Shown here in pieces: positions 43,917 through 53,171 of a DNA stretch of 64,000 bases; position 1 is the stretch's first letter, and each line of letters opens with the position of its first letter. A model generated the notes under the pieces. The model searched no databases and had not been told where the DNA came from. It saw only the letters and a list, made by a program, of their open reading frames with translations. Made by a program: the position numbers and the translations under genes. The DNA is from Dokdonella immobilis (GTDB lineage Bacteria > Pseudomonadota > Gammaproteobacteria > Xanthomonadales > Rhodanobacteraceae): the NCBI RefSeq assembly GCF_900115085.1, contig NZ_FOVF01000012.1:38602-102601 (forward strand), given 5' to 3'.

Positions 43917-44090
43917 CAGGTTCGGCTCCGCTGGAAAGGCTGCTCCGGTCGCAACGCACCCCGGCATTGTCCCCGATCATCTATATCATTCGACCGACGC
44001 CGAGTGGCAGTGGTTCATCCGACCTGATGGACCGCGATACGGCGGCCGGCCTTGCTATAGTCCCCCACCGTCCAATCGTGGAGCCTTGCC

Positions 44091-44531
44091 ATGGCTATCT
44101 GGAAGCAGTCCATCGACCTCGACCGGATCAACGCCTGGAACGCGAATACGCTGGTCGAACACCTCGGCATGCGCGTGACCGCGATCGGCGAAGACCATGT
44201 CAGTGGCACGATGCCGGTCGATGCGCGCACCGTGCAACCCTTCGGCCTGCTGCACGGCGGCGCCTCGGTCGCCCTGGCCGAATCGCTCGGCAGCCTTGCC
44301 GCCAACCTGACCCTGGATTCCGAGCGGGAAATGGCGGTCGGCCTCGACATCAACGCCAACCATGTGCGCGCGGCGACGTCGGGCCTGGTCACCGGCAGCG
44401 CTCGCCCGCTGCATCTGGGTCGCTCGACCCAGGTCTGGGAAATCCGCATCGTCGACGAGGACGAGCGCCTGATCTGCATTTCGCGGCTGACCGTGTCGGT
44501 GGTGCCGCGGCGTTCGCCGAAGCCGGTCTGA
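44091..44531 (+). CDS. PaaI/MenI-like hotdog-fold acyl-CoA thioesterase
   Basis: 146 residues. Conserved PFGLLHGGASVALAESLGSLAA (hotdog helix with HGG and the catalytic Glu), followed by AVGLDINANHVRAATSGLVTG and RSTQVWEIRIVDEDERLICISRLTV. This is the EntH/YdiI/MenI form, which hydrolyses aromatic or medium acyl-CoA. Family members with this pattern act on 1,4-dihydroxy-2-naphthoyl-CoA, benzoyl- or phenylacetyl-type thioesters; the specific substrate is undecided. GTGGAGCCTTGCC precedes the ATG. srkA follows after three bases, so the two are one operon. Confidence 0.92.
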   Translation: MAIWKQSIDLDRINAWNANTLVEHLGMRVTAIGEDHVSGTMPVDARTVQPFGLLHGGASVALAESLGSLAANLTLDSEREMAVGLDINANHVRAATSGLVTGSARPLHLGRSTQVWEIRIVDEDERLICISRLTVSVVPRRSPKPV

Positions 44532-44534
44532 GGC

Positions 44535-45485
44535 GTGCCGACCGCCGACGCACCGTATGCGGAGCTGAGCCCGGACCTCATTCTCGATGCCGTGGCCGCG
44601 GCCGGGTTCGAACCGGATGGGCGCATGCTCGCGCTCGGCAGTTATGAGAATCGCGTGTTCCAGGTCGGCATCGAGGAGGCGACGCCGCTGGTCGCCAAGT
44701 TCTATCGCCCGGCGCGCTGGAGCAACGCCGCGATTGCCGAGGAACACGCCTTCGCCCATGAGCTCGCCGCGGCCGAGCTGCCGATGGTGGCGCCGCTGAT
44801 CCTTGGCGGTCGCAGCCTGCTCGAGCATGCCGGCTTCCGCTACAGCCTGTATCCACGCCAGGGCGGGCGTTCGCCCGAGCTCGAGTCGCGCGAGAACCTG
44901 GAATGGATGGGCCGCCTGCTCGCGCGCATCCACGGGGTCGGCTCGCGCGGCGTGTTCCTCGAACGCGGTCGCATCGACCTCGAGTCGTTCGTGCGCATGC
45001 CGGCGCGCGCGGTGCTGGCCTCCGATCTGCTGCCGGCGACCCTGCAGCGGCGCTATCGCGAATCGACCGCGCGCCTGGCCGACCTGCTCGAGGCGCGCAT
45101 CGAGGCGATCGGACCACTGCGCCAGATTCGACTGCACGGCGACTGCCATCTCGGCAACGTGCTCTGGACCGATGCCGGTCCACATTTCGTCGATCTCGAC
45201 GACGCGCGCATGGGACCCGCCGTGCAGGACCTGTGGATGCTCGCGCCCTCGCCCGACGCGCTCGCGATCCTGCTCGAGGGCTATGCCGAATTCCGCGAAT
45301 TCGACTTCGCCGAAGTGGCCATGATCGAACCGCTGCGCATCATGCGCCAGGTGCACTGGGCCGGCTGGGTGGCAATGCGCTGGCACGATCCGGCCTTCCC
45401 GATGGCCTTTGCCCATGTCGGCGAGGCGCGCTGGTGGGAGCAGCACTGCAACGATCTCGACGAGGCCAGCGAGCAGTTGCAGTAG
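44535..45485 (+). CDS. srkA: stress-response serine/threonine kinase (SrkA/YihE)
   Basis: 316 residues, slightly shorter than E. coli SrkA (328). The kinase core shows the N-lobe GSYENRVFQVG and VAKFYRPARWS (ATP Lys), the catalytic loop LHGDCHLGNVLW and metal loop FVDLDDARMGPAVQDLWML, typical of the APH-like kinase SrkA, which limits programmed death signalling and helps in oxidative and envelope stress. The start is GTG at 44535, three bases after the thioesterase stop. In E. coli srkA neighbours dsbA; here no dsbA is seen. Confidence 0.95.
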   Translation: MPTADAPYAELSPDLILDAVAAAGFEPDGRMLALGSYENRVFQVGIEEATPLVAKFYRPARWSNAAIAEEHAFAHELAAAELPMVAPLILGGRSLLEHAGFRYSLYPRQGGRSPELESRENLEWMGRLLARIHGVGSRGVFLERGRIDLESFVRMPARAVLASDLLPATLQRRYRESTARLADLLEARIEAIGPLRQIRLHGDCHLGNVLWTDAGPHFVDLDDARMGPAVQDLWMLAPSPDALAILLEGYAEFREFDFAEVAMIEPLRIMRQVHWAGWVAMRWHDPAFPMAFAHVGEARWWEQHCNDLDEASEQLQ

Positions 45486-45664
45486 TCTGGGTTGCGCCGC
45501 CGGCGCAGAGCCTCCCTGGCCCCATCCGGCGCCGCCGGTCCTGCCAGAAATCCACCCGATCCTGCGTCATTGATATCCTGACAGGCCAGCGCCATCACGC
45601 TTTAGAGCAATCGATCAATGCCTATCGGCGACCATGCCCGGGCATCCGGTAGGATTGGGGTTCG

Positions 45665-46471
45665 ATGAATTCAGCCACCGACAGGACAGGGGAGACCGCT
45701 CGCAGGGACGCCATGCGTCCGTTGCGCTACCTGGTGCGCACCCCGTTCGTGCTCCTCCACATCGTGTTCGCCCTGCCGCTGGCCGTGATCGCCCTGAATC
45801 CGCTGGTCGCGCGCATTCCGGTCGGCCGGCGGCGCTTCGACCAGTTCATGATCAGCTGGTGGTCGGGCACCCTGGTGCGCCTGTTCGGCTTCCGCGTCCG
45901 CGCCTTCGGCACACCGCAGTCCGGTGCCGTGATGTATGTCGCCAACCACGTTTCCTGGCTCGACATCGAGCTCATGCACAGCCAGCGCGCGATCAGCTTC
46001 GTGGCCAAGAGCGAGATCGCCCAGTGGCCCCTGGTCGGCTGGCTGGCGACGCGCGCCGGCACCATCTACCACCGTCGCGGCAACTCCGATTCGATGACCG
46101 CGGTGATGGGCCGCGTGGTCGAGCGCCTGCGCCAGGGCGAGCCGGTCGGTATTTTTCCCGAAGGCGGGACCGGACGTGGCGACCAGGTACGCACATTCCA
46201 TGCGCGCATCTTCCAGGCCGCCCTCGATGCCGAAGTGCCGGTGCAACCGGTGGCATTGCGCTACGGACGCCACGGCCGCCAGGATCTCTCGATGCCATTC
46301 GGCGCCAACGAGGGTTTCTTCACCAACCTGCTGCGGATCCTCGGCAATCCCTCGATGGACGCCGAGGTGCATTTCCTCGAGTGCGTCGAAGCGACGCCCG
46401 AGGCAAGGCGGCGCATGGCCGAAGAGAGCCGTGCGCGCATCGTCCGCACGCTCGGCTACGGTGACCTGTGA
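45665..46471 (+). CDS. 1-acyl-sn-glycerol-3-phosphate acyltransferase-like (PlsC family)
   Basis: 268 residues. Two membrane helices near the N-terminus (about 24-48 and 60-80), then the HX4D motif His95-VSWL-Asp100 (ANHVSWLDIELM), and FPEGGTGRGDQVRTFHARIF, the substrate-binding FPEG block. It would transfer an acyl group to lysophosphatidic acid or an ornithine/hydroxy-acyl lipid. The arrangement with a downstream YheT-type hydrolase, joined by a GTGA overlap, is compatible with membrane-lipid metabolism. ATG at 45665, behind GATTGGGG. Confidence 0.9.
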   Translation: MNSATDRTGETARRDAMRPLRYLVRTPFVLLHIVFALPLAVIALNPLVARIPVGRRRFDQFMISWWSGTLVRLFGFRVRAFGTPQSGAVMYVANHVSWLDIELMHSQRAISFVAKSEIAQWPLVGWLATRAGTIYHRRGNSDSMTAVMGRVVERLRQGEPVGIFPEGGTGRGDQVRTFHARIFQAALDAEVPVQPVALRYGRHGRQDLSMPFGANEGFFTNLLRILGNPSMDAEVHFLECVEATPEARRRMAEESRARIVRTLGYGDL

Positions 46472-47508
46472 ACGCGACCGACTATCGACCGCCGCGCCTG
46501 CTGCGCAATGCGCACGTTCAATCGGTACTGGCCTCGAGCGGGGTGCGCCGGCTGCTCTTTCGCCGTCGCCTGTCGCGTCTCGAACGCACTGCGACCGAGC
46601 ACCTGCTCGACTGCGGCGACGGCGTGCGCCTGCTCGGCCTGCATACCGCGCAGACGGCTCGCGAGCAAGCGCGTGGCCTGGTCGTGCTGCTGCACGGCTG
46701 GGAAGGCAGCGTGCAATCGAGCTATCTGCTGCACACCGGATCGCGCCTGCTTGCCGAAGGCTACGATGTGTTCCGCCTCAACTTCCGCGACCACGGCGCC
46801 ACCCACCACCTCAATCGCGAGCTGTTCCATTCCTGCCGCATCGGCGAGGTGGTCGGCGCGGTCAAGGCCGTGGCCGAACGCTTTCCGCAACTGCCGCTCG
46901 GCATCGCCGGCTTCTCGCTGGGCGGCAACTTCGCCCTGCGCGTGGCCCTGCGCGCACCGGCGGCCGGCATCCCGTTGGCCTATGCGCTGGCGGTCTGTCC
47001 GGCGATCAGTCCGCGCGATGCAATGGACGCGATCGAACAGGCACCGTGGTTCTATGAAGCCTATTTCCTGCGCAAATGGCGGCGTTCGCTCGGCCTCAAG
47101 CAGCGCGCATTTCCCGATTCGGCGCTGTTCACCGCCGACGACATGCGCGGCAACCTGCGCGAACTGACCCGTTCGCTGGTCCTGCGCCATACCGGCTTCG
47201 CCACGCTCGAGGACTATTTCGACGGTTACTCGATCGCCGGAGACCGCCTCGCCCCGCTGACAGTACCGACCAGCATCCTGACCTCGGTCGACGACCCGAT
47301 CATCCCGGTCGCCGATTTCCGCAAGCTCGAGCTACCCGAATGCGTCGAACTCGACATCGCCCCGGGCGGCGGCCATTGCGGCTTCATCCGCAGCCTCTCG
47401 CTGACCAGTTGGACCGAGGACTACATCGCCGAGCGCATGTTGCGCCACCTCCAGGCGCCCGGGATCGAGGTTGAGGCCGGCACCGAAACGGCTGCCCTGG
47501 GCACCTGA
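46468..47508 (+). CDS. YheT-family alpha/beta hydrolase
   Basis: 346 residues starting at a GTG that overlaps the acyltransferase stop. The N-terminus YRPPRLLRNAHVQSVLAS and the LHGWEGS oxyanion region are family marks; the nucleophile is Ser150 in GFSLGGN, followed by VDDPIIPVADF and the catalytic His in GGGHCGF. YheT/ABHD1-like proteins are esterases of uncertain natural substrate. Co-transcription with the PlsC-like gene suggests a lipid or ester substrate. REP and 77-nt repeats follow directly. Confidence 0.92.
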   Translation: MNATDYRPPRLLRNAHVQSVLASSGVRRLLFRRRLSRLERTATEHLLDCGDGVRLLGLHTAQTAREQARGLVVLLHGWEGSVQSSYLLHTGSRLLAEGYDVFRLNFRDHGATHHLNRELFHSCRIGEVVGAVKAVAERFPQLPLGIAGFSLGGNFALRVALRAPAAGIPLAYALAVCPAISPRDAMDAIEQAPWFYEAYFLRKWRRSLGLKQRAFPDSALFTADDMRGNLRELTRSLVLRHTGFATLEDYFDGYSIAGDRLAPLTVPTSILTSVDDPIIPVADFRKLELPECVELDIAPGGGHCGFIRSLSLTSWTEDYIAERMLRHLQAPGIEVEAGTETAALGT

Positions 47509-47913
47509 TCGGGGTTTCGATCGTTCTTGACGCGATCATGCTGCTCGAGTTTCGATGGATGTCGGCGCGTTCCCGCTTCGTTGTAGGTGGGTGGTGAGCG
47601 TATGCGAACCCCAACATCGTCATGTTGGTTCGTTACGTGCAAAGGTGGTTGGGGTGCGCTGGCGCTTACCCCGACCTTCGAGCCCTTCCCACGAAGAGCG
47701 CGCGTTGAGACTACGCCGGCTTCGCTCACCGTACCCGCGTTGCTGCTTCGTTGTTGGAAGCGGCTTCAGCCGCGATGCCCTCCCAGCAACATGACGAAAG
47801 GCATCGAGCCTGAAGGCTCTTCCTGCAGACGTTCCGGGTGGATGGCGCGGGTTTCGCTGAGCTTCGATGCGCTGCGGACTTTCGCTCGCTGCGACGATAC
47901 CCGTAAACCGGGC
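47509..47913. repeat. repeat-filled gap: 77-nt repeat plus REP pair
   Basis: This 405-base gap carries no gene. At 47583-47659 lies a 77-nt repeat (starts GTAGGTGGGTGGTGAGCG and includes the hairpin GAACCCCAAC...GTTGGTTC) that recurs in opposite orientation at 52336-52411. At 47752-47826 a REP unit (GTTGGAAGCGGCTTCAGCC) faces GGCATCGAGCCTGAAGGCTC, as in the gap after hemY. The sequence sits between the convergent hydrolase and AAA genes. Confidence 0.8.
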
Positions 47914-49392
47914 TCAATCGGCCGGCACCGTGCGCTCGCGCGCCCATTCGCGCAGGGCCGACACGCGGTCGGCCATCATGACCGACAGCGGTCGGGTCAG
48001 CTTCGCTTCGTCGAGCAGATGCCAAGTGTCGAGCGGGCGATCCTCCGCGGCCGCCGCGTACAGGGCGGCGACCACCAGCTGCTCGATTTCGGCACCGGAA
48101 AAGCCGTCGCTGGCGGCGACGATCATGTCGAGATCGAAATCCGCTGCATTCAGTTCGCGCTTGGTGAGATGGATGCGCAACACCTCGGCGCGCGCCTCGG
48201 GACCGGGCAGGTCGACGAAGAAGATCTCGTCGAAGCGGCCCTTGCGCAGCAGTTCCGCCGGCAGCGCGCTGACATCGTTGGCGGTGGCGACGAGGAAGAC
48301 CTTGCCCTTGCGCTCGGCCATCCAGGTCAGCAGGTAACCGAGTACGCGCCGCGAAACGCCGTCGTCGCTGCCCTCGGTCGCCAGCGCCTTCTCGATCTCG
48401 TCGAGCCAGAGCACGCACGGCGAGAGCATCTCCGCGTTCTTCAGCGCGGCGCGCAGGTTGCGCTCGGTCTCACCGTGGTACTTGTTGTAGAGCGTGCCGA
48501 TGTCGAGGCGCAGCAGGGGCACGCCGAAGCCGCCGGCGACCGCCTTGGCGGCCAGGCTCTTGCCGCAGCCTTGCACGCCGAGCAGCAGGATGCCCTTGGG
48601 CGGATCGAGCCTGACCGTCTGCTTGCGGCCGACGAATGCCGGTTCGCGCTGCTGGATCCAGCGCTTGAGCCGGGCCAGGCCGGCCACATCGGCAAAGCGC
48701 GCGGTCTCGTACTCGAAGTGCAGCAGGTTCTCGCGGTCGAGCAGTTCGAACTTGGCCTGGGCCAGGCCCGGGATGTCGGCCGGACCGAGCGCACCGTCGG
48801 CGTAGATCAGCTTGCGCACGATACGGCGTGCGTCGGCATGGGTCAGCCCGGCCAGGTTGCGCACGATCGTGCGCGCCGCATCGGCGTCGACCTCGACCCG
48901 GCGGCCGCTGTTTTCGCGCGAATAGGCGAAGGCCTCCTCGCGCACGAGGGCAGCCATGGCCTGGGCGTCCGGCAAGGCCATCTGGAACGGCGTGGCCAGG
49001 GCGGTCAGGTCGTCCGGCAGTTCGATCTTCGAACCGACCAGAACCAGGGTGTGCTCGGCCGCGGCCTGGCGCAGGACGATCTCGCGCAGCAGGCGCAGGG
49101 TCATCGGGTAACGCAGATAAGGCTGGAAATCGAGCAGCAGGAAGACGCCGGCCTCGGTGCGCTGCTTGATCGAAGTCAGGGTCATGGTCGCGTCGGGAAC
49201 GGCGTGCTCGCCATCGTCGTCCATGTCGATGCGACGCAGGCCATCGGTGATGCTCCAGGTGAACAGGGGCCGCAGCGACTGTGCAATCGCGTGCCGGAAA
49301 CTCTCGATGACCCGGCCTTCCTCGGCCGATTCTATGACCAGCAGCGGCGTCCGCGCCCGCAGCAACGTGGTGAGATCCTGATTGCCGCTCAT
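47914..49392 (-). CDS. Ycf46-like AAA+ ATPase
   Basis: 492 residues. A divergent N-terminal domain (about 1-230) precedes one AAA+ module: Walker A GVQGCGKSLAAKAVAG, Walker B CVLWLDEIEKAL, sensor-1 VFLVATANDVSALP and second-region-of-homology RKGRFDEIFFVDLPG. The order resembles cyanobacterial/plastid Ycf46 and related FtsH-like ATPases without a protease domain. It probably remodels or unfolds proteins; the target is unknown. The start at 49392 follows CCAGGAAACG; about 35 upstream codons are non-coding in look. Divergent from the TPR gene (128-base gap). Confidence 0.9.
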   Translation of the reverse strand: MSGNQDLTTLLRARTPLLVIESAEEGRVIESFRHAIAQSLRPLFTWSITDGLRRIDMDDDGEHAVPDATMTLTSIKQRTEAGVFLLLDFQPYLRYPMTLRLLREIVLRQAAAEHTLVLVGSKIELPDDLTALATPFQMALPDAQAMAALVREEAFAYSRENSGRRVEVDADAARTIVRNLAGLTHADARRIVRKLIYADGALGPADIPGLAQAKFELLDRENLLHFEYETARFADVAGLARLKRWIQQREPAFVGRKQTVRLDPPKGILLLGVQGCGKSLAAKAVAGGFGVPLLRLDIGTLYNKYHGETERNLRAALKNAEMLSPCVLWLDEIEKALATEGSDDGVSRRVLGYLLTWMAERKGKVFLVATANDVSALPAELLRKGRFDEIFFVDLPGPEARAEVLRIHLTKRELNAADFDLDMIVAASDGFSGAEIEQLVVAALYAAAAEDRPLDTWHLLDEAKLTRPLSVMMADRVSALREWARERTVPAD

Positions 49393-49520
49393 CGTTTCCT
49401 GGTTCCCCCCGCGGCCGCCCGCAGCGACCGCTTCAGCACGGCGCGGAAGCCTAACACGGCGCCATGCGGCATAATTGGCGTTTTCCGTGCGCCGCAAACG
49501 GCGCCCAACGATAGAAGAAC

Positions 49521-51617
49521 ATGCTCAGAGAAACCATCGAACACCATCGCCAGGGCCGTCTCGAGGAGGCCGAAAAGGGCTATCGCGAGGAACTGGCTGC
49601 CAATCCCGACAGCAGCGAGGCCCTGCGTGGCCTCAGCGCCGTGCGCCGCCTGCGCGGTGATCTGGCCGAAAGCGCCCAGCTGATCAAGCGCGCCCACGAA
49701 CTCGCTCCGGAACAACCGAAGCTGCTGCTCATGCTCGGTTCGATCCAGCTCGAGTCAGGCAATATCGAGGGCTCGCGCGATGCCTACGAGCGCGCCCTGG
49801 CGCTCGATCCGAACCTGGCCGGCGCGCATACCGCGCTCGGCCACATCGCGATGATGCAGGGCGATGCGAAACTGGCAGAACAATATTTCCGTACCGCCTT
49901 GCGCGTCACCGAGGATCCGCAGGCGCTCAGTGGCCTCGGCAGCCTCGCGCTCGACCGTGGCGACGACGAGAATGCCCTGAAGTACCTGGCCCGCGCATCC
50001 GATCTGGCGCCGAGTGATCCCGGCATCGCCTATGCCCTGGGCCGCGGGTTCGCCAAGCGCGGCATGACCGCCTTCGCCGAACAGGCCTTCCGCAATGCGC
50101 TGCGCCTCAAGCCCGGGCTGCCGCATGCCAGCCATGCGCTCGGACAGTTGCTGATACACGACAAGCGCGCCGCCGAGGCGGAACCGTATTTTCGTGCCCT
50201 CCACGGCGTCCGCGGATTCGAGTTGATGGCCGAACTCGGCATGGGCGATGCCGCCCGCATGCAGGACAAGCACGAGGAGGCGATTGCGGCCTATCAGCGC
50301 GCCCTGGTCCTGAAGCCCGAGCACGAAAACTGCTTCGAGGCCCTGATCTGGTCGACCGGCAAGCTCGGACGCGGCGAGGAAGTGATGGCCTTGCTTGGCG
50401 AGCGCATCACCCGATTCCCCGAACAACTCCGCTGGCGCGCGACCCGGGCGCGCATCCACGAGGCCCGGGGCCGGCATGCCGAAGCGGCCGCCGACTGGCA
50501 GGCCCTGCGCGAGCGGGATCCGCAAAACGCCGAAGCGAATGTCGAACTGGTGCGGGCCCGCGAACGCAACGGCGAGTTCGAGCTCGCTGCAGAGCTCGCC
50601 GAAGCCACCGTCAAGCTGGCCGCTTCCGATCCGAACCTGACCCTGGTGCGCGTGCGCGCGCGGATGCGCCGGGGCGAAGACGCCGGCGCCCGCGAACTGC
50701 TCTCGACCATCAACCTGCGCAAGGCCGGCAAGGACGTCGTTCGCACCTGTCAGAACCTGTCCGGGCAGCTGCATGATCGCGTCGGCGAAACCGCCGAGGC
50801 GGTCAAGGACTTCCGCGAGTCGCAGGCGGGCCTGCCCGGCATGTTGCCGAAACTCGAAGCGCTGCCGGCCGAAGCCGCGGCCGCGACGGCTGCCAGCGAG
50901 GCCGCCGACTGGGCCGAGGCGCCGATCCTCCTGCTCGGCGTGCCCGGTAGCGGTGTCGAGCGGATCGCCGCCCTGCTCGCCGACCAGCCCGGGCTGACCG
51001 TGCTGCGCGACCGCATCCAGGGCGTGCGCAATGACGGATTCGACACGGCGATGGTGGCGGTGCCCGAAGGCGACATCCCGGCCGGGATGATTGCGGAACA
51101 GCGCGAGGCCTACCTGGCGCCCTTGCGTGCCCGCGGCGTCGACCCGAGCCGCACCCTGGTCGACTGGATTCCGCGTTTCGATGCCCACCACATCATCTAT
51201 GCCCAGCGCCTGCTGCCCGGCACACGGGTCATCATTGTCGATCGCGATGCGCGCGACTGCCTGCTCAACTGGCTGGCCTTCGGCTGGTTGCCGTATGCCG
51301 GACTCAATGATTTCGATGCCTGCACCGGCTGGCTCGGTCGCGCCGTGGCCCACACCCGATTCGTCGCCGATCACGCAAGACTGCCGTGTCTCGTGGTCAA
51401 TGCCGAGCAGGTGCTGGCCGATCCGGCAGGCGCCGGCGCTGAACTGGCCCGCTTCGTTGGCGTCGACTCGCTTACGCCCGGGGCGATGGCAGCGCGTGTG
51501 GACAGCGGTCCGGGCGGACTGCCGAACCGTTTCGCCGACGGCTACTGGAAGACCTATGCGCAGACCCTGGCGGACGCCTTTGCCAGCCTGCCCGAAGCCG
51601 AGAATCCCGCTTCCTGA
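49521..51617 (+). CDS. TPR protein with C-terminal sulfotransferase-like domain
   Basis: 698 residues. About ten tetratricopeptide repeats fill residues 1-430 (for example HHRQGRLEEAEKGYREEL, SGNIEGSRDAYERALALDPN, RGMTAFAEQAFRNALRLKPG). Residues 475-690 carry a sulfotransferase-like core: 5' phosphosulfate-loop-like ILLLGVPGSGVERIAALL and the 3' site RVIIVDRDARDCLLNWLAFGW, with a late PNRFADGYWKTYA. This TPR-sulfotransferase fusion is a recognised bacterial type, but whether this member retains PAPS-dependent activity is unclear, since the second Lys/Arg of the P-loop is absent. Likely cytosolic. Start ATG 49521 follows AGAAGAAC. Confidence 0.85.
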   Translation: MLRETIEHHRQGRLEEAEKGYREELAANPDSSEALRGLSAVRRLRGDLAESAQLIKRAHELAPEQPKLLLMLGSIQLESGNIEGSRDAYERALALDPNLAGAHTALGHIAMMQGDAKLAEQYFRTALRVTEDPQALSGLGSLALDRGDDENALKYLARASDLAPSDPGIAYALGRGFAKRGMTAFAEQAFRNALRLKPGLPHASHALGQLLIHDKRAAEAEPYFRALHGVRGFELMAELGMGDAARMQDKHEEAIAAYQRALVLKPEHENCFEALIWSTGKLGRGEEVMALLGERITRFPEQLRWRATRARIHEARGRHAEAAADWQALRERDPQNAEANVELVRARERNGEFELAAELAEATVKLAASDPNLTLVRVRARMRRGEDAGARELLSTINLRKAGKDVVRTCQNLSGQLHDRVGETAEAVKDFRESQAGLPGMLPKLEALPAEAAAATAASEAADWAEAPILLLGVPGSGVERIAALLADQPGLTVLRDRIQGVRNDGFDTAMVAVPEGDIPAGMIAEQREAYLAPLRARGVDPSRTLVDWIPRFDAHHIIYAQRLLPGTRVIIVDRDARDCLLNWLAFGWLPYAGLNDFDACTGWLGRAVAHTRFVADHARLPCLVVNAEQVLADPAGAGAELARFVGVDSLTPGAMAARVDSGPGGLPNRFADGYWKTYAQTLADAFASLPEAENPAS

Positions 51618-51636
51618 TCGAGACCGGAGAGCACGC

Positions 51637-52269
51637 ATGCATATCCGCAGCAAGAGCTTCCACGACATGCAGCCGATCCCGTCCGAGTTTGCCTTCGGCA
51701 AGCCCGGGCCCGACGGCGAACCCTGCGTCTTTGCCGACAACCGCAATCCGCATCTGACCTGGAGCGATGTGCCGGATGCGACGCGCTCGTTCGTGCTGAC
51801 CTGCATCGACGTCGACGTGCCGAGCGTCGGCGACGACGTCAATCAGGAAGGACGCAGCGTGCGCTCCGACCTGCCGCGGACCGAATTCGTCCACTGGCTG
51901 ATGGTCGACATTCCGGCCGAGTTCCGCGAGTTCGGCGCCGGCAGCTGCGCCGAGGGCGTGGTCCCGCACGGCAAGCAGGAACCGTTCGGTCCGCCCGGTT
52001 CGAAGCAGGGCATCAACGACTACACCGGCTGGTTCGCAGGCGATACCGACATGGCCGGCGACTACTACGGCTACGACGGTCCGTGTCCGCCATGGAACGA
52101 CGAACGCCTGCACCGCTACCACTTCCGCGTCGCCGCGCTCGATATCCCGAGTCTCGGCCTCGACGGTCGCTTCGACATCGGCGACGTGCGCCGGGCGATG
52201 GAGGGCCACGTGCTGGCAGAAGCCGAGATCATCGGCACCTATTCGCTCAACGCCGCACTGCGGCGCTGA
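51637..52269 (+). CDS. YbhB/YbcL family (PEBP-like) protein
   Basis: 210 residues of the Raf-kinase-inhibitor-like family: NPHLTWSDVPDATRSFVLTCIDVD, EFVHWLMVDIPAE and GPCPPWNDERLHRYHFRVAALD are the ligand-pocket blocks, with the closing AEAEIIGTYSL. The E. coli homologues YbhB and YbcL are periplasmic or cytosolic proteins of unknown ligand. No signal sequence is evident. GACCGGAGAGCACGC precedes the ATG. It follows the TPR gene at 19 bases, so it may be co-transcribed. Repeat-rich DNA follows. Confidence 0.93.
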   Translation: MHIRSKSFHDMQPIPSEFAFGKPGPDGEPCVFADNRNPHLTWSDVPDATRSFVLTCIDVDVPSVGDDVNQEGRSVRSDLPRTEFVHWLMVDIPAEFREFGAGSCAEGVVPHGKQEPFGPPGSKQGINDYTGWFAGDTDMAGDYYGYDGPCPPWNDERLHRYHFRVAALDIPSLGLDGRFDIGDVRRAMEGHVLAEAEIIGTYSLNAALRR

Positions 52270-52319
52270 GCGGAAGTCACCAGCAACGAGGCAGTACAGC
52301 GAGGAGCGCCATCGAAGCC

Positions 52320-53075
52320 CGCGAGGTCTCCACGCGCACCCCAACAACCTTTGCACGCAACGAACCAACATCACGAAGTTGGGGTTCGCTTGCGCTCACC
52401 GCGAACCTACGACGAAGCCGCAACGCATCGACCACCATCGAAGGCCGCGCCCCATTCGCGCTCCTGCCGCTCTCGCAGGAGCGCATTCACGCGCGATGCA
52501 CTTCGTCACGCTGCGATAGAACGTATCGCGGCCAAAGCCGCTTTCCGTCCACGTGCGTTCTTTGCAGGAAGAGCCTTCAGGCTCGATACCTTTTGACACC
52601 ATGCAAGGCTCGTAGGTTAGGGTTCGCTGCAGCGCACCCCAACAAGCCCCCACACGCGATCCGTCGACATGACGACGTTGGGGTTCGCATGCGCTCACCG
52701 CCAACCTACAACGAAGCAGTAGCGCGTCGCCGGCCACCGACGCCCGCGCCGCCCATTCGCGCTCCTGTCGCTCTCGTAGGAGCGCGTTCACGCGCGATGT
52801 ACTTCGTCACGCTGCGATAGAACGTATCGCGGTCAAAGCCGCTTTCCATCCACGCGCGTTCTTTGTAGGAAGAGCCTTCAGGCTCGATGCCTTTTGACAC
52901 CATGCACGCAACGAACCAACATCGCGACGTTGGGGTTCGCTTGCGCTCACCACCAACCTACAACGAAGCGGAAACGCGTCGACAGTCATCAAAACCCGCG
53001 CCCACACACGCCCTTCGCAGGAAGAGCCTTCAGGCTCGATGTTTTTGACACGGTGCACGCAACACATCGACCACC
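52320..53075. repeat. tandem REP-rich repeat array
   Basis: This 902-base gap (52270-53171) has no gene. Three tandem units each begin with TTGGGGTTCGC (52379, 52678 and 52930). Units one and two are about 299 bases and align nearly throughout, including CTACAACGAAGC, a REP GGAGCGCGTTCACGCGCGAT (52779-52798; variant in unit one at 52478), GCGATAGAACGTATCGCGG, and an inverted unit AGGAAGAGCCTTCAGGCTCG. Unit three lacks the middle. The 77-nt repeat at 52336-52411 overlaps the first unit. Variation between units shows an old duplication. Confidence 0.8.
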
Positions 53076-53171
53076 ATCAAGCCCCGCGCCTCCCATCGCA
53101 AACTACTCGCGCTTCGCCGTCGCTCGCCTCAAAGTCCAAACCGGCGACGCGCGTGGCGCTGATCGGCGAGA

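Noticed and set aside
52320..53075. CRISPR-like array
   Set aside because: The repeats are REP palindromes in mixed orientation with irregular spacing, and there are no uniform spacers or cas genes.
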